15,410 bases of DNA from an uncultured Brachyspira sp. Lineage in GTDB: Bacteria; Spirochaetota; Brachyspiria; Brachyspirales; Brachyspiraceae. Made by a program: the position numbers and the translations under genes. The notes below the pieces were generated by a model, which worked only from the letters and a program-made list of their open reading frames with translations, made no database searches and was not told where the DNA came from. This document shows positions 7,333 through 13,434 of this stretch, in pieces; within the stretch, counting starts at the first letter, position 1; each line of letters starts with the position of its first letter. The stretch covers positions 1 to 15,410 of the forward strand of contig NZ_CASEGO010000070.1 of assembly GCF_949287625.1 (NCBI RefSeq), written 5' to 3'.

Positions 7333-7773
7333 TTAATATTCTTTTGATTTTACTATAAATAAATACAAAGATGTTTTTATAAGCTCTGCAATATAGACTA
7401 TAAAAAATATTAAAGTCATATAATAGTATGCTAATAAACTTTCTCTTGAAAACATTTTTAAAAAAATAATAAAAATTATTCCTAAAATAAACAGCGAAAC
7501 ATTTAAAAACATCATATATTTATTATTATATATTTTCGATTTTAAAAAATAAAAAAATAGAATTGCAGCAAGTATAATTATAATTAATACTATAAAAGAT
7601 ACGGCATTTATTAAAAAAGGCATGTTATAAATAGTTTCAATTTTCTTATTATAATAAACAAAATGTCTCATAACGCCCATTTTCTTTTTTGATAAAAATT
7701 GTAATGCCAATGCTGATATTACAAATAAAACTTGTATTACTGTTACAGAAATGAAAGATATCTTTTTAATCAT
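7333..7773 (-). CDS. Hypothetical four-helix integral membrane protein
   Basis: This 146-residue protein has four predicted membrane helices at about 5-27, 52-78, 86-106 and 113-140. A basic loop (SKKKMGVMRHFVYYNKK) lies between the first two and a short Lys-rich stretch between the second and third. By the positive-inside rule, both ends and the loop after helix 2 are hard to place, because most loops are basic. No catalytic or transport motif was recognised, and no family can be named. The start at 7773 has no good Shine-Dalgarno site. Upstream lies repeat copy C, whose leftward promoter-like block (7886-7858) would give a leader of about 80 nt. It converges on the rhodanese gene across a shared terminator. 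The long uninterrupted frame and realistic membrane profile support a real gene. Confidence 0.7.
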   Translation of the reverse strand: MIKKISFISVTVIQVLFVISALALQFLSKKKMGVMRHFVYYNKKIETIYNMPFLINAVSFIVLIIIILAAILFFYFLKSKIYNNKYMMFLNVSLFILGIIFIIFLKMFSRESLLAYYYMTLIFFIVYIAELIKTSLYLFIVKSKEY

Positions 7774-7857
7774 ATAAATAAACCATTTAAAAAATTAATT
7801 ATAATATTTAATTTTAAATTTAATATATAAATAGTCAATAGACATGCTGCAATTTTG

Positions 7858-7886
7858 TATATACCTAAACAATTACAATTTGTTAA
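7858..7886 (-). promoter_or_regulatory. Leftward promoter-like block of repeat C
   Basis: On the minus strand TTAACA (7886-7881), 17 nt, TATATA (7863-7858). It points at the membrane-protein gene starting at 7773 and would give a leader near 80 nt. The rightward -35 seen in A and D is absent here. Confidence 0.45.
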
Positions 7887-8125
7887 AAATAAAATCATAT
7901 TTTGTTTTTAAGATCTGGGGCTTTGCCCCAGACCCACAGTTCTTTTATTGATATAAAAGAACCAAAAGAACTGCATTTTTAACCCAAATTTTAGGTATTA
8001 CCATACATTTAATACATATCTTTAATATGTAAAGTTCTAGTAATTTCGTTTTTCGCTCTGCGTGCCTTTGGCAGCAACTTTTTTGTGCGGCAAAAAAGTT
8101 GATAATTCTATATAATGTACATCAG

Positions 8126-8154
8126 TTGACAAAATGAAATAGTTCCAGTATATC
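8126..8154 (+). promoter_or_regulatory. Rightward promoter-like end of repeat C
   Basis: TTGACA (8126-8131), 17 nt, TATATC (8149-8154). The same arrangement ends copy D. It points into the 3' end of the leftward PpiC gene, so any transcript would be antisense. Confidence 0.35.
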
Positions 8155-8189
8155 ATGATAAATATTAAATAATATTGAGATTAATATTT

Positions 8190-9143
8190 TTATTTGTATA
8201 ACTGAACGGATACCCTCTTAGTTTCTTCATCAAGCCATTTTACAAAAGAATCTCTCATCTGCATCTCTCCAAGATAATTTTTTACTCTTGTTCTAATGCT
8301 TTCCATATCTTTTTCTATTCCAACTATTTTTACTATATAAAAACCCTTTCCTACAAGCTCTCTTACACTGCTTACAGTACCTACTTTATAGCCTCTTTTA
8401 GCAAGATTAAGTCCTGCATTTATCTGAGCAGGCAATGATCTTTTTCCTGCATCATAAAGAAGATTATAACCTAAATCCCCTCCATTATTTTTTGTAGCAT
8501 TGTCATCACTATATTTTTTGGCAAGTTCGGAAAAATCCTGACCTCTAGCCGCCATTCCTCTTACTTGTTTTGCTAATTCTTGCTTTTCACCTTTTTCAGT
8601 AAAAGTTGTTGCTTTAAAAAATATCCAAGATAGTTTTACCAAAGTATCTACTTCAAATGCTGATTTATCTTTAGTATTATTATAAAACTCGTCAGCCTCT
8701 TCATCTGTAATTTCTGTATTATTTACTACCAAACCATTTAAGTTTTCCATAGCTATTTGCTTTTTTATAGAGTTTCTGTATTCTTCATATGATATACCCT
8801 CTGCCATTAACTGCTTAGCAAACTGATCTAATGTCATATTATATTGTTTGGCTATATTCTCAAGTCTTCTGCTTACATCATTTTCTTCTATTACATAATT
8901 ATACTCTTTTAATTTTAAATACATTATTCTCTCTTCAACCAAATCTTTATAAACCATATCATCATTTATTTTCTGCCCTACAGATCTAGCCTGCAATGTT
9001 AAAAATGATTTTCTGCTGATAAAATCTTCATATGTAATAGGCATAGATCCTACTATTCCTACTATGCTGTTTACAACATCATTAAATAATAAATTGCTTT
9101 GTATAAAAATAATGGATAGTATAAAAATGATTGTTTTTTTCAT
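8190..9143 (-). CDS. Periplasmic peptidyl-prolyl cis-trans isomerase (SurA/PpiC type)
   Basis: The 317-residue product has an N-terminal export signal (MKKTIIFILSIIFIQSNLLF). A SurA-like helical chaperone domain spans about 25-155 (VGSMPITYEDF, then LVEERIMYLKLKE, MLDQFAKQL-like and YEEYRNSIKKQI segments). A parvulin domain follows at about 168-278, with LSWIFFKAT, FSELAKKYSDDNATKNNGGDLGYN and VGKGFYIVKIVGIEK; the stretch NNGGDLGY is the parvulin signature. It should bind and isomerise proline bonds in unfolded outer-membrane or exported proteins crossing the periplasm. The start is set by AAGGA about 9 nt upstream of the ATG at 9143. It lies 188 bases downstream of the radical-SAM-like gene on the same strand, with an inverted repeat in the gap. 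The family is clear; whether it is the main SurA of the cell is not. Confidence 0.88.
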   Translation of the reverse strand: MKKTIIFILSIIFIQSNLLFNDVVNSIVGIVGSMPITYEDFISRKSFLTLQARSVGQKINDDMVYKDLVEERIMYLKLKEYNYVIEENDVSRRLENIAKQYNMTLDQFAKQLMAEGISYEEYRNSIKKQIAMENLNGLVVNNTEITDEEADEFYNNTKDKSAFEVDTLVKLSWIFFKATTFTEKGEKQELAKQVRGMAARGQDFSELAKKYSDDNATKNNGGDLGYNLLYDAGKRSLPAQINAGLNLAKRGYKVGTVSSVRELVGKGFYIVKIVGIEKDMESIRTRVKNYLGEMQMRDSFVKWLDEETKRVSVQLYK

Positions 9144-9194
9144 TGAATATAATCCTTAAAATTTTTTTTATTGCTGCTGTGTTAGTTTAACCAA

Positions 9195-9245
9195 TATAAG
9201 CCAAATAGTTTAGCATATAATCTTAATTATTATAATTGGCTTATA
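9195..9245. promoter_or_regulatory. Perfect 10-bp inverted repeat upstream of the PpiC gene
   Basis: TATAAGCCAA (9195-9204) and TTGGCTTATA (9236-9245) are perfect reverse complements, separated by 31 AT-rich bases. It sits about 50 bases before the PpiC start and 90 bases after the previous stop. There is no T tract, so it is not a typical terminator. It could be a paired operator or an RNA stem in the leader. Confidence 0.45.
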
Positions 9246-9331
9246 GCATTTATATATATAAACCATAATAAAAGAATATCATTAAAATGCCTTATATGCA
9301 AGTATAAATTTTTTTTACACTTTATATCATA

Positions 9332-10798
9332 TTAATAATTATTTAAATAATATGACAGTACATTTTTAAAAGATTTTATATGATATTTTATATCGTAAAT
9401 ATCCCTTATACTTTTTATTTTTTGCATAACATAAAGAGGATTAAAGGATAAATTATAAAAATATTCAATATATTTAAATATTTTATCATCATCTATATCA
9501 ATTTTCATTATGCTTTGCCTCATATCATAATCAAACCAATTCTTTGTGACAATAAGATTATTTTCATCACAATATCTAAATAATTTAGTTCCAGGATACG
9601 GTACAAAAATAGATGCATTCATAGAGTTTATATATCCGTTAAGCATCAAATATTTAACTATTTCAAAAGTATTTATTATATCCTCTTCATTTTCCCAAGG
9701 ATATCCTAGTTTAACCATCATATCAGTAAAAAGTCCGGCCTTTTTAGCCAACTTAATAGAATTAATCATATTTTCTACACTGTTATCTGTAATACCTAGT
9801 TTTTCTATAGTTTTGGCATTGCCTGAAGGAAGATTAAAAATAATAGTTTTAAATCCAGCTTTCTTCATCATTTTATAATCCTGATATTCAAGCACTCCAA
9901 GATACATATAGCAGTCAATATAAACTTTTTTATTTAATTTTCTCTCTTTCATTGTCTCACAGAATAATGAAAGCCATTCTCCTGTAGGAAAATAAACTGT
10001 AGTATCTATTACTTCTTTTATGCCATAGCGTTTGTTTAAATACTCTATTTCATCTACTACATTTATAGGATTTCTAAGTCTTATATTATTAAAAAGAACA
10101 TTAGAAGAATTGCTGTTATAATTATTATATATAGAGCCTCTTCCAGACATTATAAATGTACCAGGTGTTTTTTTAAAATGATCATTTATCTTTGAATATA
10201 ATTTCCAGTTTGTAAGGTTTCTGTCTATAAATGGAAGTCTGTCTAATGACTCCTCCAAAACAAATTGACCAGTATTTTTGATATTGCCATTAGATGTTCT
10301 GTAATATATTCCTTTGTTTAATTTATCCCCATTATTAATATGATTAACCAAGTTTAAAAGAAGCATATCATAATCGCCTCCTGTAAGTATGAAATCCGTT
10401 TTAGATTTTTCCATACTCTCTTCTGGAAGTGCTGTAACATGATCTCCTGCAAGAACTATATATGTATTAGGATATTTTTCTTTTATGACGTCTATAGTAT
10501 CCCATATATAGTTTATAATAGGAGTTTTTACCTCAAAGAATATCAAATCAGGCTGTATTTCCTCTATATTTTCAAACCATTCTATAGTAGTCATATTTCT
10601 TGCTATAGTATCTAAAAATACAACATTAATTCCATGATTTTTTAAAAATGTAGCTGCATATGAAGGTATTATTGGATATGAATATGTAGGATTTTTTAGC
10701 CATTGAAACTGTTTATTTAAAGATATTAATGGATATCCTATATTATATTCAAAGGGAGGATATGTTATGCATACTTTTTTTATTTCTTTCTTTTTCAT
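9332..10798 (-). CDS. B12-binding/radical-SAM-like protein lacking the cluster cysteines
   Basis: The 488-residue protein has the two-part build of B12-dependent radical SAM enzymes. Residues about 5-160 form a cobalamin-binding-like fold (VCITYPPFEYNIGYPL, YAATFLKNHGINVVFLDT, IVLAGDHVTALPEESM, DFILTGGDYDMLLLNLV). Residues about 210-430 form a radical-SAM-like barrel (GTFIMSGRG, NPINVVDEIEYL.KRYGIKEV, GVLEYQDYKMMKKAGF, VKLGYPWENEEDI, SIFVPYPGTKLFRYCDENN). Where active members have CxxxCxxC after SGRG, this one reads S222-IYN-N226-YN-S229, so all three [4Fe-4S] ligands are gone while flanking blocks are well kept. The frame is intact over its full length. It is thus either a non-catalytic relative, for example a binding or scaffold protein, or a decaying gene. 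It starts 9 nt after the YkgJ-type gene with no visible ribosome binding site, suggesting translational coupling. Confidence 0.85.
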   Translation of the reverse strand: MKKKEIKKVCITYPPFEYNIGYPLISLNKQFQWLKNPTYSYPIIPSYAATFLKNHGINVVFLDTIARNMTTIEWFENIEEIQPDLIFFEVKTPIINYIWDTIDVIKEKYPNTYIVLAGDHVTALPEESMEKSKTDFILTGGDYDMLLLNLVNHINNGDKLNKGIYYRTSNGNIKNTGQFVLEESLDRLPFIDRNLTNWKLYSKINDHFKKTPGTFIMSGRGSIYNNYNSNSSNVLFNNIRLRNPINVVDEIEYLNKRYGIKEVIDTTVYFPTGEWLSLFCETMKERKLNKKVYIDCYMYLGVLEYQDYKMMKKAGFKTIIFNLPSGNAKTIEKLGITDNSVENMINSIKLAKKAGLFTDMMVKLGYPWENEEDIINTFEIVKYLMLNGYINSMNASIFVPYPGTKLFRYCDENNLIVTKNWFDYDMRQSIMKIDIDDDKIFKYIEYFYNLSFNPLYVMQKIKSIRDIYDIKYHIKSFKNVLSYYLNNY

Positions 10799-10807
10799 AA
10801 AAATAGT

Positions 10808-11248
10808 TTATTTAGTCTTTTTAGAAACTTTCTTTTTTGTGCTGCTGCTTTTCTTTTTAATAATCTTGTTTTCATATACATATTTTTCTAGTTCATACTG
10901 ATCATCAAAAATCACATCATACCACTCTTCATATCTTTCACATTTAGGAGGGCTATGTTTAGAGCAGATTTCATTTCTATTTTCATAGTTCTTACAAAGA
11001 TATGTTTTTTTATCCAAATATCGGCACTCACTTCTTATCATATGATACCAAGTATTTTCATATATAAAAATAAAAGAATGCCTGAAATGAAGATACCATT
11101 TTAATGTGTTAAGTTCGCTTTCATTTTTAGGTTTTGATATTTCCATAACAAGGTCATGACAGCATAATGAGTTGCAGTCTGCACATAGTTTTTCACTAAC
11201 TTTTTCCTGTCTATTCTTTAAAAGACTATCTGAAGGTATTACTTTCAA
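10808..11248 (-). CDS. YkgJ-type cysteine-cluster protein (putative Zn/Fe-S binding)
   Basis: The 146-residue protein carries the cluster pattern CADCNSLCC (C22, C25, C29, C30), followed by C75 (ECRYLDKKTYLC), C85, C95 (NRNEIC) and C103. This is the CxxCxxxCC ... C.yL....C.nYe.RP..C layout of the YkgJ/UPF0153 family, thought to bind zinc or an iron-sulfur cluster. The C-terminal 20 residues are a Lys/Ser tail typical of nucleic-acid or membrane-surface contact. The start codon is TTG at 11248, supported by AAAGGGG 10 nt upstream; no better ATG fits. It lies 68 bases after the MarR gene and 9 bases before the radical-SAM-like gene on the same strand, so the three are probably one operon. YkgJ proteins may help modify or load metal on partners; no reaction is established, and none should be assumed. 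Confidence 0.82.
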   Translation of the reverse strand: MKVIPSDSLLKNRQEKVSEKLCADCNSLCCHDLVMEISKPKNESELNTLKWYLHFRHSFIFIYENTWYHMIRSECRYLDKKTYLCKNYENRNEICSKHSPPKCERYEEWYDVIFDDQYELEKYVYENKIIKKKSSSTKKKVSKKTK

Positions 11249-11316
11249 AATAAAATTACCCCTTTATTTAAATATATTATAAATATTATAATAATAATTG
11301 ATTAAAATTCAATATA

Positions 11317-11757
11317 TTAATCGTTAAAATAATTTTCCATAAACTCAATAAGTTTTTTCTGAGATTCTATATATTTTTTTATCTCTTCAGATGACAGACA
11401 TTTAAGCATTTTTATATCCATTTTTTCTAAATCTTTCAAAATAGGTTCTGCAAAAGTTATTCCTTTCTTTGTCAAAGTGATAATTTTATTTCTTTTATCT
11501 TCTGCATTAATTTTTTTCTTTATATATCCTTTTTTTTCAAGATTGTCTAATATAGAACAAATAGTCTGTTTAGGCAATGATAATTTTTCTGTAATAGAGG
11601 TTTGCGAACATTCTTTACTATTATAAATAATAAGTAAAGTAAATAAAGTTGAATCTGTAATACCATATTGTTTAGCCCATAAATAATAAAATCTATTGGA
11701 AGTGTACCAAAAATTATACATAACTTCCATACATTTTTTTAGCTCTTCATTTTTCAT
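11317..11757 (-). CDS. MarR-family transcriptional regulator
   Basis: The 146-residue product from ATG 11757 is the usual MarR length. It has an N-terminal dimerisation helix, GITDSTLFTLLIIYNSKEC, the helix-turn-helix SQTSITEKLSLPKQTICSIL with recognition helix around PKQTICSILDNLEKKGYI, and the wing NAEDKRNKIITLTKKG carrying the conserved D.R. A C-terminal dimer helix ends EFMENYFND. The frame is open 14 codons further up, but CAGG lies 7 nt before 11757, which fixes the start there. MarR proteins usually repress their own operon and respond to small phenolic or oxidative signals. Here the likely targets are the downstream YkgJ-type and radical-SAM-like genes. A 9-bp inverted repeat 36 bases upstream of the start is a candidate operator. 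The efflux pump at 3034 is too far away to assign as a target. Confidence 0.9.
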   Translation of the reverse strand: MKNEELKKCMEVMYNFWYTSNRFYYLWAKQYGITDSTLFTLLIIYNSKECSQTSITEKLSLPKQTICSILDNLEKKGYIKKKINAEDKRNKIITLTKKGITFAEPILKDLEKMDIKMLKCLSSEEIKKYIESQKKLIEFMENYFND

Positions 11758-11792
11758 GACTTTACCTGCTTTAATATAATTTTTATTTATAT

Positions 11793-11828
11793 TAAACAAT
11801 ATATTTAAAATAAAACAAGTATTGTTTA
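11793..11828. promoter_or_regulatory. Inverted repeat upstream of the MarR gene, candidate operator
   Basis: TAAACAATA (11793-11801) and TATTGTTTA (11820-11828) are perfect reverse complements separated by 18 bases, so the half-site centres lie 27 bases apart. The site lies just upstream of the MarR start and is AT-rich, like many MarR operators, which are often shorter palindromes. The assignment rests on position and symmetry only. Confidence 0.4.
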
Positions 11829-11957
11829 TTAAAAGAATATTAATTTTTGTATACTAAAAATATTAAACTTAGATTTGGAACTCAATTTAGTTTTTTTATT
11901 ATAGCTCATATACTTTACAAACACTCTGCTGTATTGACCAGAAGAACAACAAAAAAA

Positions 11958-12009
11958 TTGACAAACTTAAGAATTTTTAGTATACACCTAAACAATTACA
12001 ATTTGTCAA
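11958..12009. promoter_or_regulatory. Symmetric bidirectional promoter-like block, repeat D
   Basis: TTGACA (11958-11963), 17 nt, TATACA (11981-11986), 17 nt, TGTCAA (12004-12009). Leftward it reads TTGACA-N17-TGTATA and faces the MarR operon start at 11757, with a leader near 220 nt. Spacing is identical to copy A. Confidence 0.45.
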
Positions 12010-12233
12010 AAAATAAATTTTTAAATTTTAGTATTTGTGGGGACTAGCCCTGCAAAGCACACAGTCGTGCCACACCCCCCCCAGTTCTTTTGGCGAAGCC
12101 TGTCACTCTGTGTGCCGTAGGCAGGTGAAAGAACTGCATTTTTAGCATAAATTTAGGTTATACTCTACATTATCTAATACATATATTTTTAATATAAAGT
12201 TCTAGTAATTGCTTTTTTCGCTCTGAGTGCCTA

Positions 12234-12277
12234 CGAAGTCCACATGCGACCGAAGGAAGTACCGTTAGGTATGGTGT
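12234..12277 (+). repeat. 44-bp GC-rich module, inverted relative to 299-342
   Basis: It matches the reverse complement of 299-342 at 39 of 44 positions. Here it lies after CGCTCTGAGTGCC, whereas in copy A the inverted module precedes the reverse complement of that word. Confidence 0.75.
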
Positions 12278-12337
12278 TGGCAAAACTTTGGCGAAGTCTC
12301 GGCAAAAAGGTTGATAATTCTGTGTAAAGTGCATCAG

Positions 12338-12366
12338 TTGACAAAATAGAATTGTTCCAGTATATG
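12338..12366 (+). promoter_or_regulatory. Rightward promoter-like end of repeat D
   Basis: TTGACA (12338-12343), 17 nt, TATATG (12361-12366), as at the right end of copy C. It points into the 3' end of the leftward LRR gene (stop at 12402), so any transcript would be antisense. Confidence 0.35.
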
Positions 12367-12401
12367 TAATATATTAAATGATATTTTAATCAAATATATA
12401 T

Positions 12402-13232
12402 TTACCTTGAAACAATTTCGAAATTATATCCTAAAAATGTTTTCCAAGCGGGATCATTAATATCTAAAGCATTAGGTATTTTTAGAGTTTTTAGCTGAGT
12501 ACTTGAAAAAAATTTACCATCAAAAGTTATATCATTAGGAGATGTACCTAAATATGTAACAACATTTAATTGAGATCCGCTTGAACCCGAAAATGCACCG
12601 CTTTTTATAACCTTAACAGAAGCTGGTATTGTTAATTCCTTTAATGCTGTAGAATACTGAAATGCATTTTTCTCTATAGTTTGAATATTATTTCCCAATG
12701 TTAATTTTTCTAATGAATAATTCAATGCAAAGGCATTTGCATTTATAGTTATAACAGAATCAGGTATTTTTACTTCTTTCAAATTATTATGAAGTCCATA
12801 AAAAGCAAAATCCTCTATAACTGTAATAGTATTTTCTGGAAATATAAAGTTAAGTACTATATTTTGAGAAGGTTTTCCAGTGAACATAGAACTATTTATA
12901 ATACCATTTTGAAACTCTATATTTCTTATATCCATAGTTATATCAGATATTCCTATTTTTTCTGCCTCATCGATTACCAAACATGATAGAGAATTTTTCT
13001 GAGAATATTCTAACTTAGGCACACCTATAAATATAAGTTTATAATATCCATTATCTTTATAATATTCCTGAAGTCTATCTCTTATCTGACTGCTTATGAC
13101 AGCATCCTCAAGTCCTACATCTATACCGTATTTTATTACCTCTTTATCAATAATATCAATAGGGGAATTAAAATCAGAACATGAAGTCATTAATATTAAC
13201 GAGATAATTGTTGTTATAATTTTTTTAATCAT
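12402..13232 (-). CDS. BspA-type leucine-rich-repeat lipoprotein (paralog 1)
   Basis: The 276-residue protein begins with a lipoprotein signal (MIKKIITTIISLILMTSC, lipidated C18). Residues about 30-70 hold the block KYGIDVGLEDAVISSQIRDRL...YYKLIFIGVPK, which recurs almost unchanged in the next gene. From about 125 to 262 come LRR_5 (BspA-type) units such as IPDSVITINANAFALNYSLE, LTLGNNIQTIEKNAF, LTIPASVKVIKSGAF and VVTYLGTSPNDI. It ends with DPAWKTFLGYNFEIVSR. Such proteins are tethered at the cell surface and bind host or bacterial proteins; here adhesion is inferred from the family. AAGGA precedes the ATG at 13232. It lies 139 bases after the end of its paralog, both leftward, a clear tandem duplication. 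Repeat copy D lies directly downstream. Confidence 0.85.
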   Translation of the reverse strand: MIKKIITTIISLILMTSCSDFNSPIDIIDKEVIKYGIDVGLEDAVISSQIRDRLQEYYKDNGYYKLIFIGVPKLEYSQKNSLSCLVIDEAEKIGISDITMDIRNIEFQNGIINSSMFTGKPSQNIVLNFIFPENTITVIEDFAFYGLHNNLKEVKIPDSVITINANAFALNYSLEKLTLGNNIQTIEKNAFQYSTALKELTIPASVKVIKSGAFSGSSGSQLNVVTYLGTSPNDITFDGKFFSSTQLKTLKIPNALDINDPAWKTFLGYNFEIVSR

Positions 13233-13371
13233 ATATATTCCTTACTATACTATGATATCATTAGAATATAAAAAATCAACAAAATAACTTTTACATAACA
13301 AAAAACTTTTGACTTTAATTAATAAAAGGAATAAGAAATAAAACCAAAAGTAGATATTGTAAAATTATATA

Positions 13372-13434
13372 TTATTGTTTTTTTACAGTTGTAAAATTAG
13401 CCCCTAAAAAAGTTTTCCAAGCAGGATCTGCTTA
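13372..13434 (-). pseudogene. Read-through tail of paralog 2 after a premature TAA
   Basis: Downstream of TAA (13434-13432) the frame stays open for 19 codons, encoding ADPAWKTFLGANFTTVKKQ, then TAA at 13374-13372. DPAWKTFLG is identical to the C-terminus of paralog 1. The tail is therefore former coding sequence, cut off by a recent nonsense change, or translated by read-through. Confidence 0.8.

Larger units (their letters stand above)
7858..8154 (+). repeat. Dispersed intergenic repeat, copy C
   Basis: The simplest copy. It holds the TATATACCTAAACAATTAC block, hairpin TCTGGGGC-TTT-GCCCCAGA (7914-7932), CAGTTCTTTT (7937-7946) with two possible partners, the CTGCATTTTTA block, CGCTCTGCGTGCC (8054-8066), TGCC-TTT-GGCA (8063-8073), a perfect hairpin CAACTTTTTTG/CAAAAAAGTTG (8075-8101), and a right end TTGACA-N17-TATATC (8126-8154). 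The right end matches that of copy D closely. It fills almost the whole gap between the PpiC gene and the membrane-protein gene and has no coding frame. Confidence 0.8.
11958..12366 (+). repeat. Dispersed intergenic repeat, copy D
   Basis: It opens with the symmetric promoter-like block (11958-12009). A TGTGGGGACTAGCCC half-hairpin follows, split from its ACACCCCC partner by a GC-rich module (12051-12071). CAGTTCTTTT (12082-12091) is split from AAAGAACTG (12128-12136) by a second module (12092-12127). Then come the CTGCATTTTTAG block, a third module (12219-12300), GGCAAAAAGGTTGATAATTC, and a right end TTGACA-N17-TATATG (12338-12366). Left and right edges match copies A and C. The interval 11829-11957 is AT-rich without a recognisable gene. 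Confidence 0.8.

Noticed and set aside
8075..8101. Rho-independent terminator for the PpiC gene
   Set aside because: The stem CAACTTTTTTG/CAAAAAAGTTG is perfect but AT-rich, and no T tract follows on the minus strand outside the stem. It is better seen as part of the repeat.
9546..9878. 110-codon rightward frame opposite the radical-SAM-like gene
   Set aside because: It is antisense to well-conserved coding sequence; its length follows from the low stop frequency opposite this gene.
11758..11799. N-terminal extension of the MarR protein
   Set aside because: The ATG at 11757 has CAGG 7 nt upstream and gives the usual family length; the upstream part overlaps the candidate operator region.
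11847..12047. 66-codon rightward frame overlapping repeat D
   Set aside because: It runs into the repeat, has no ribosome binding site and no protein-like pattern; the same region in other repeat copies is not open in a matching frame.
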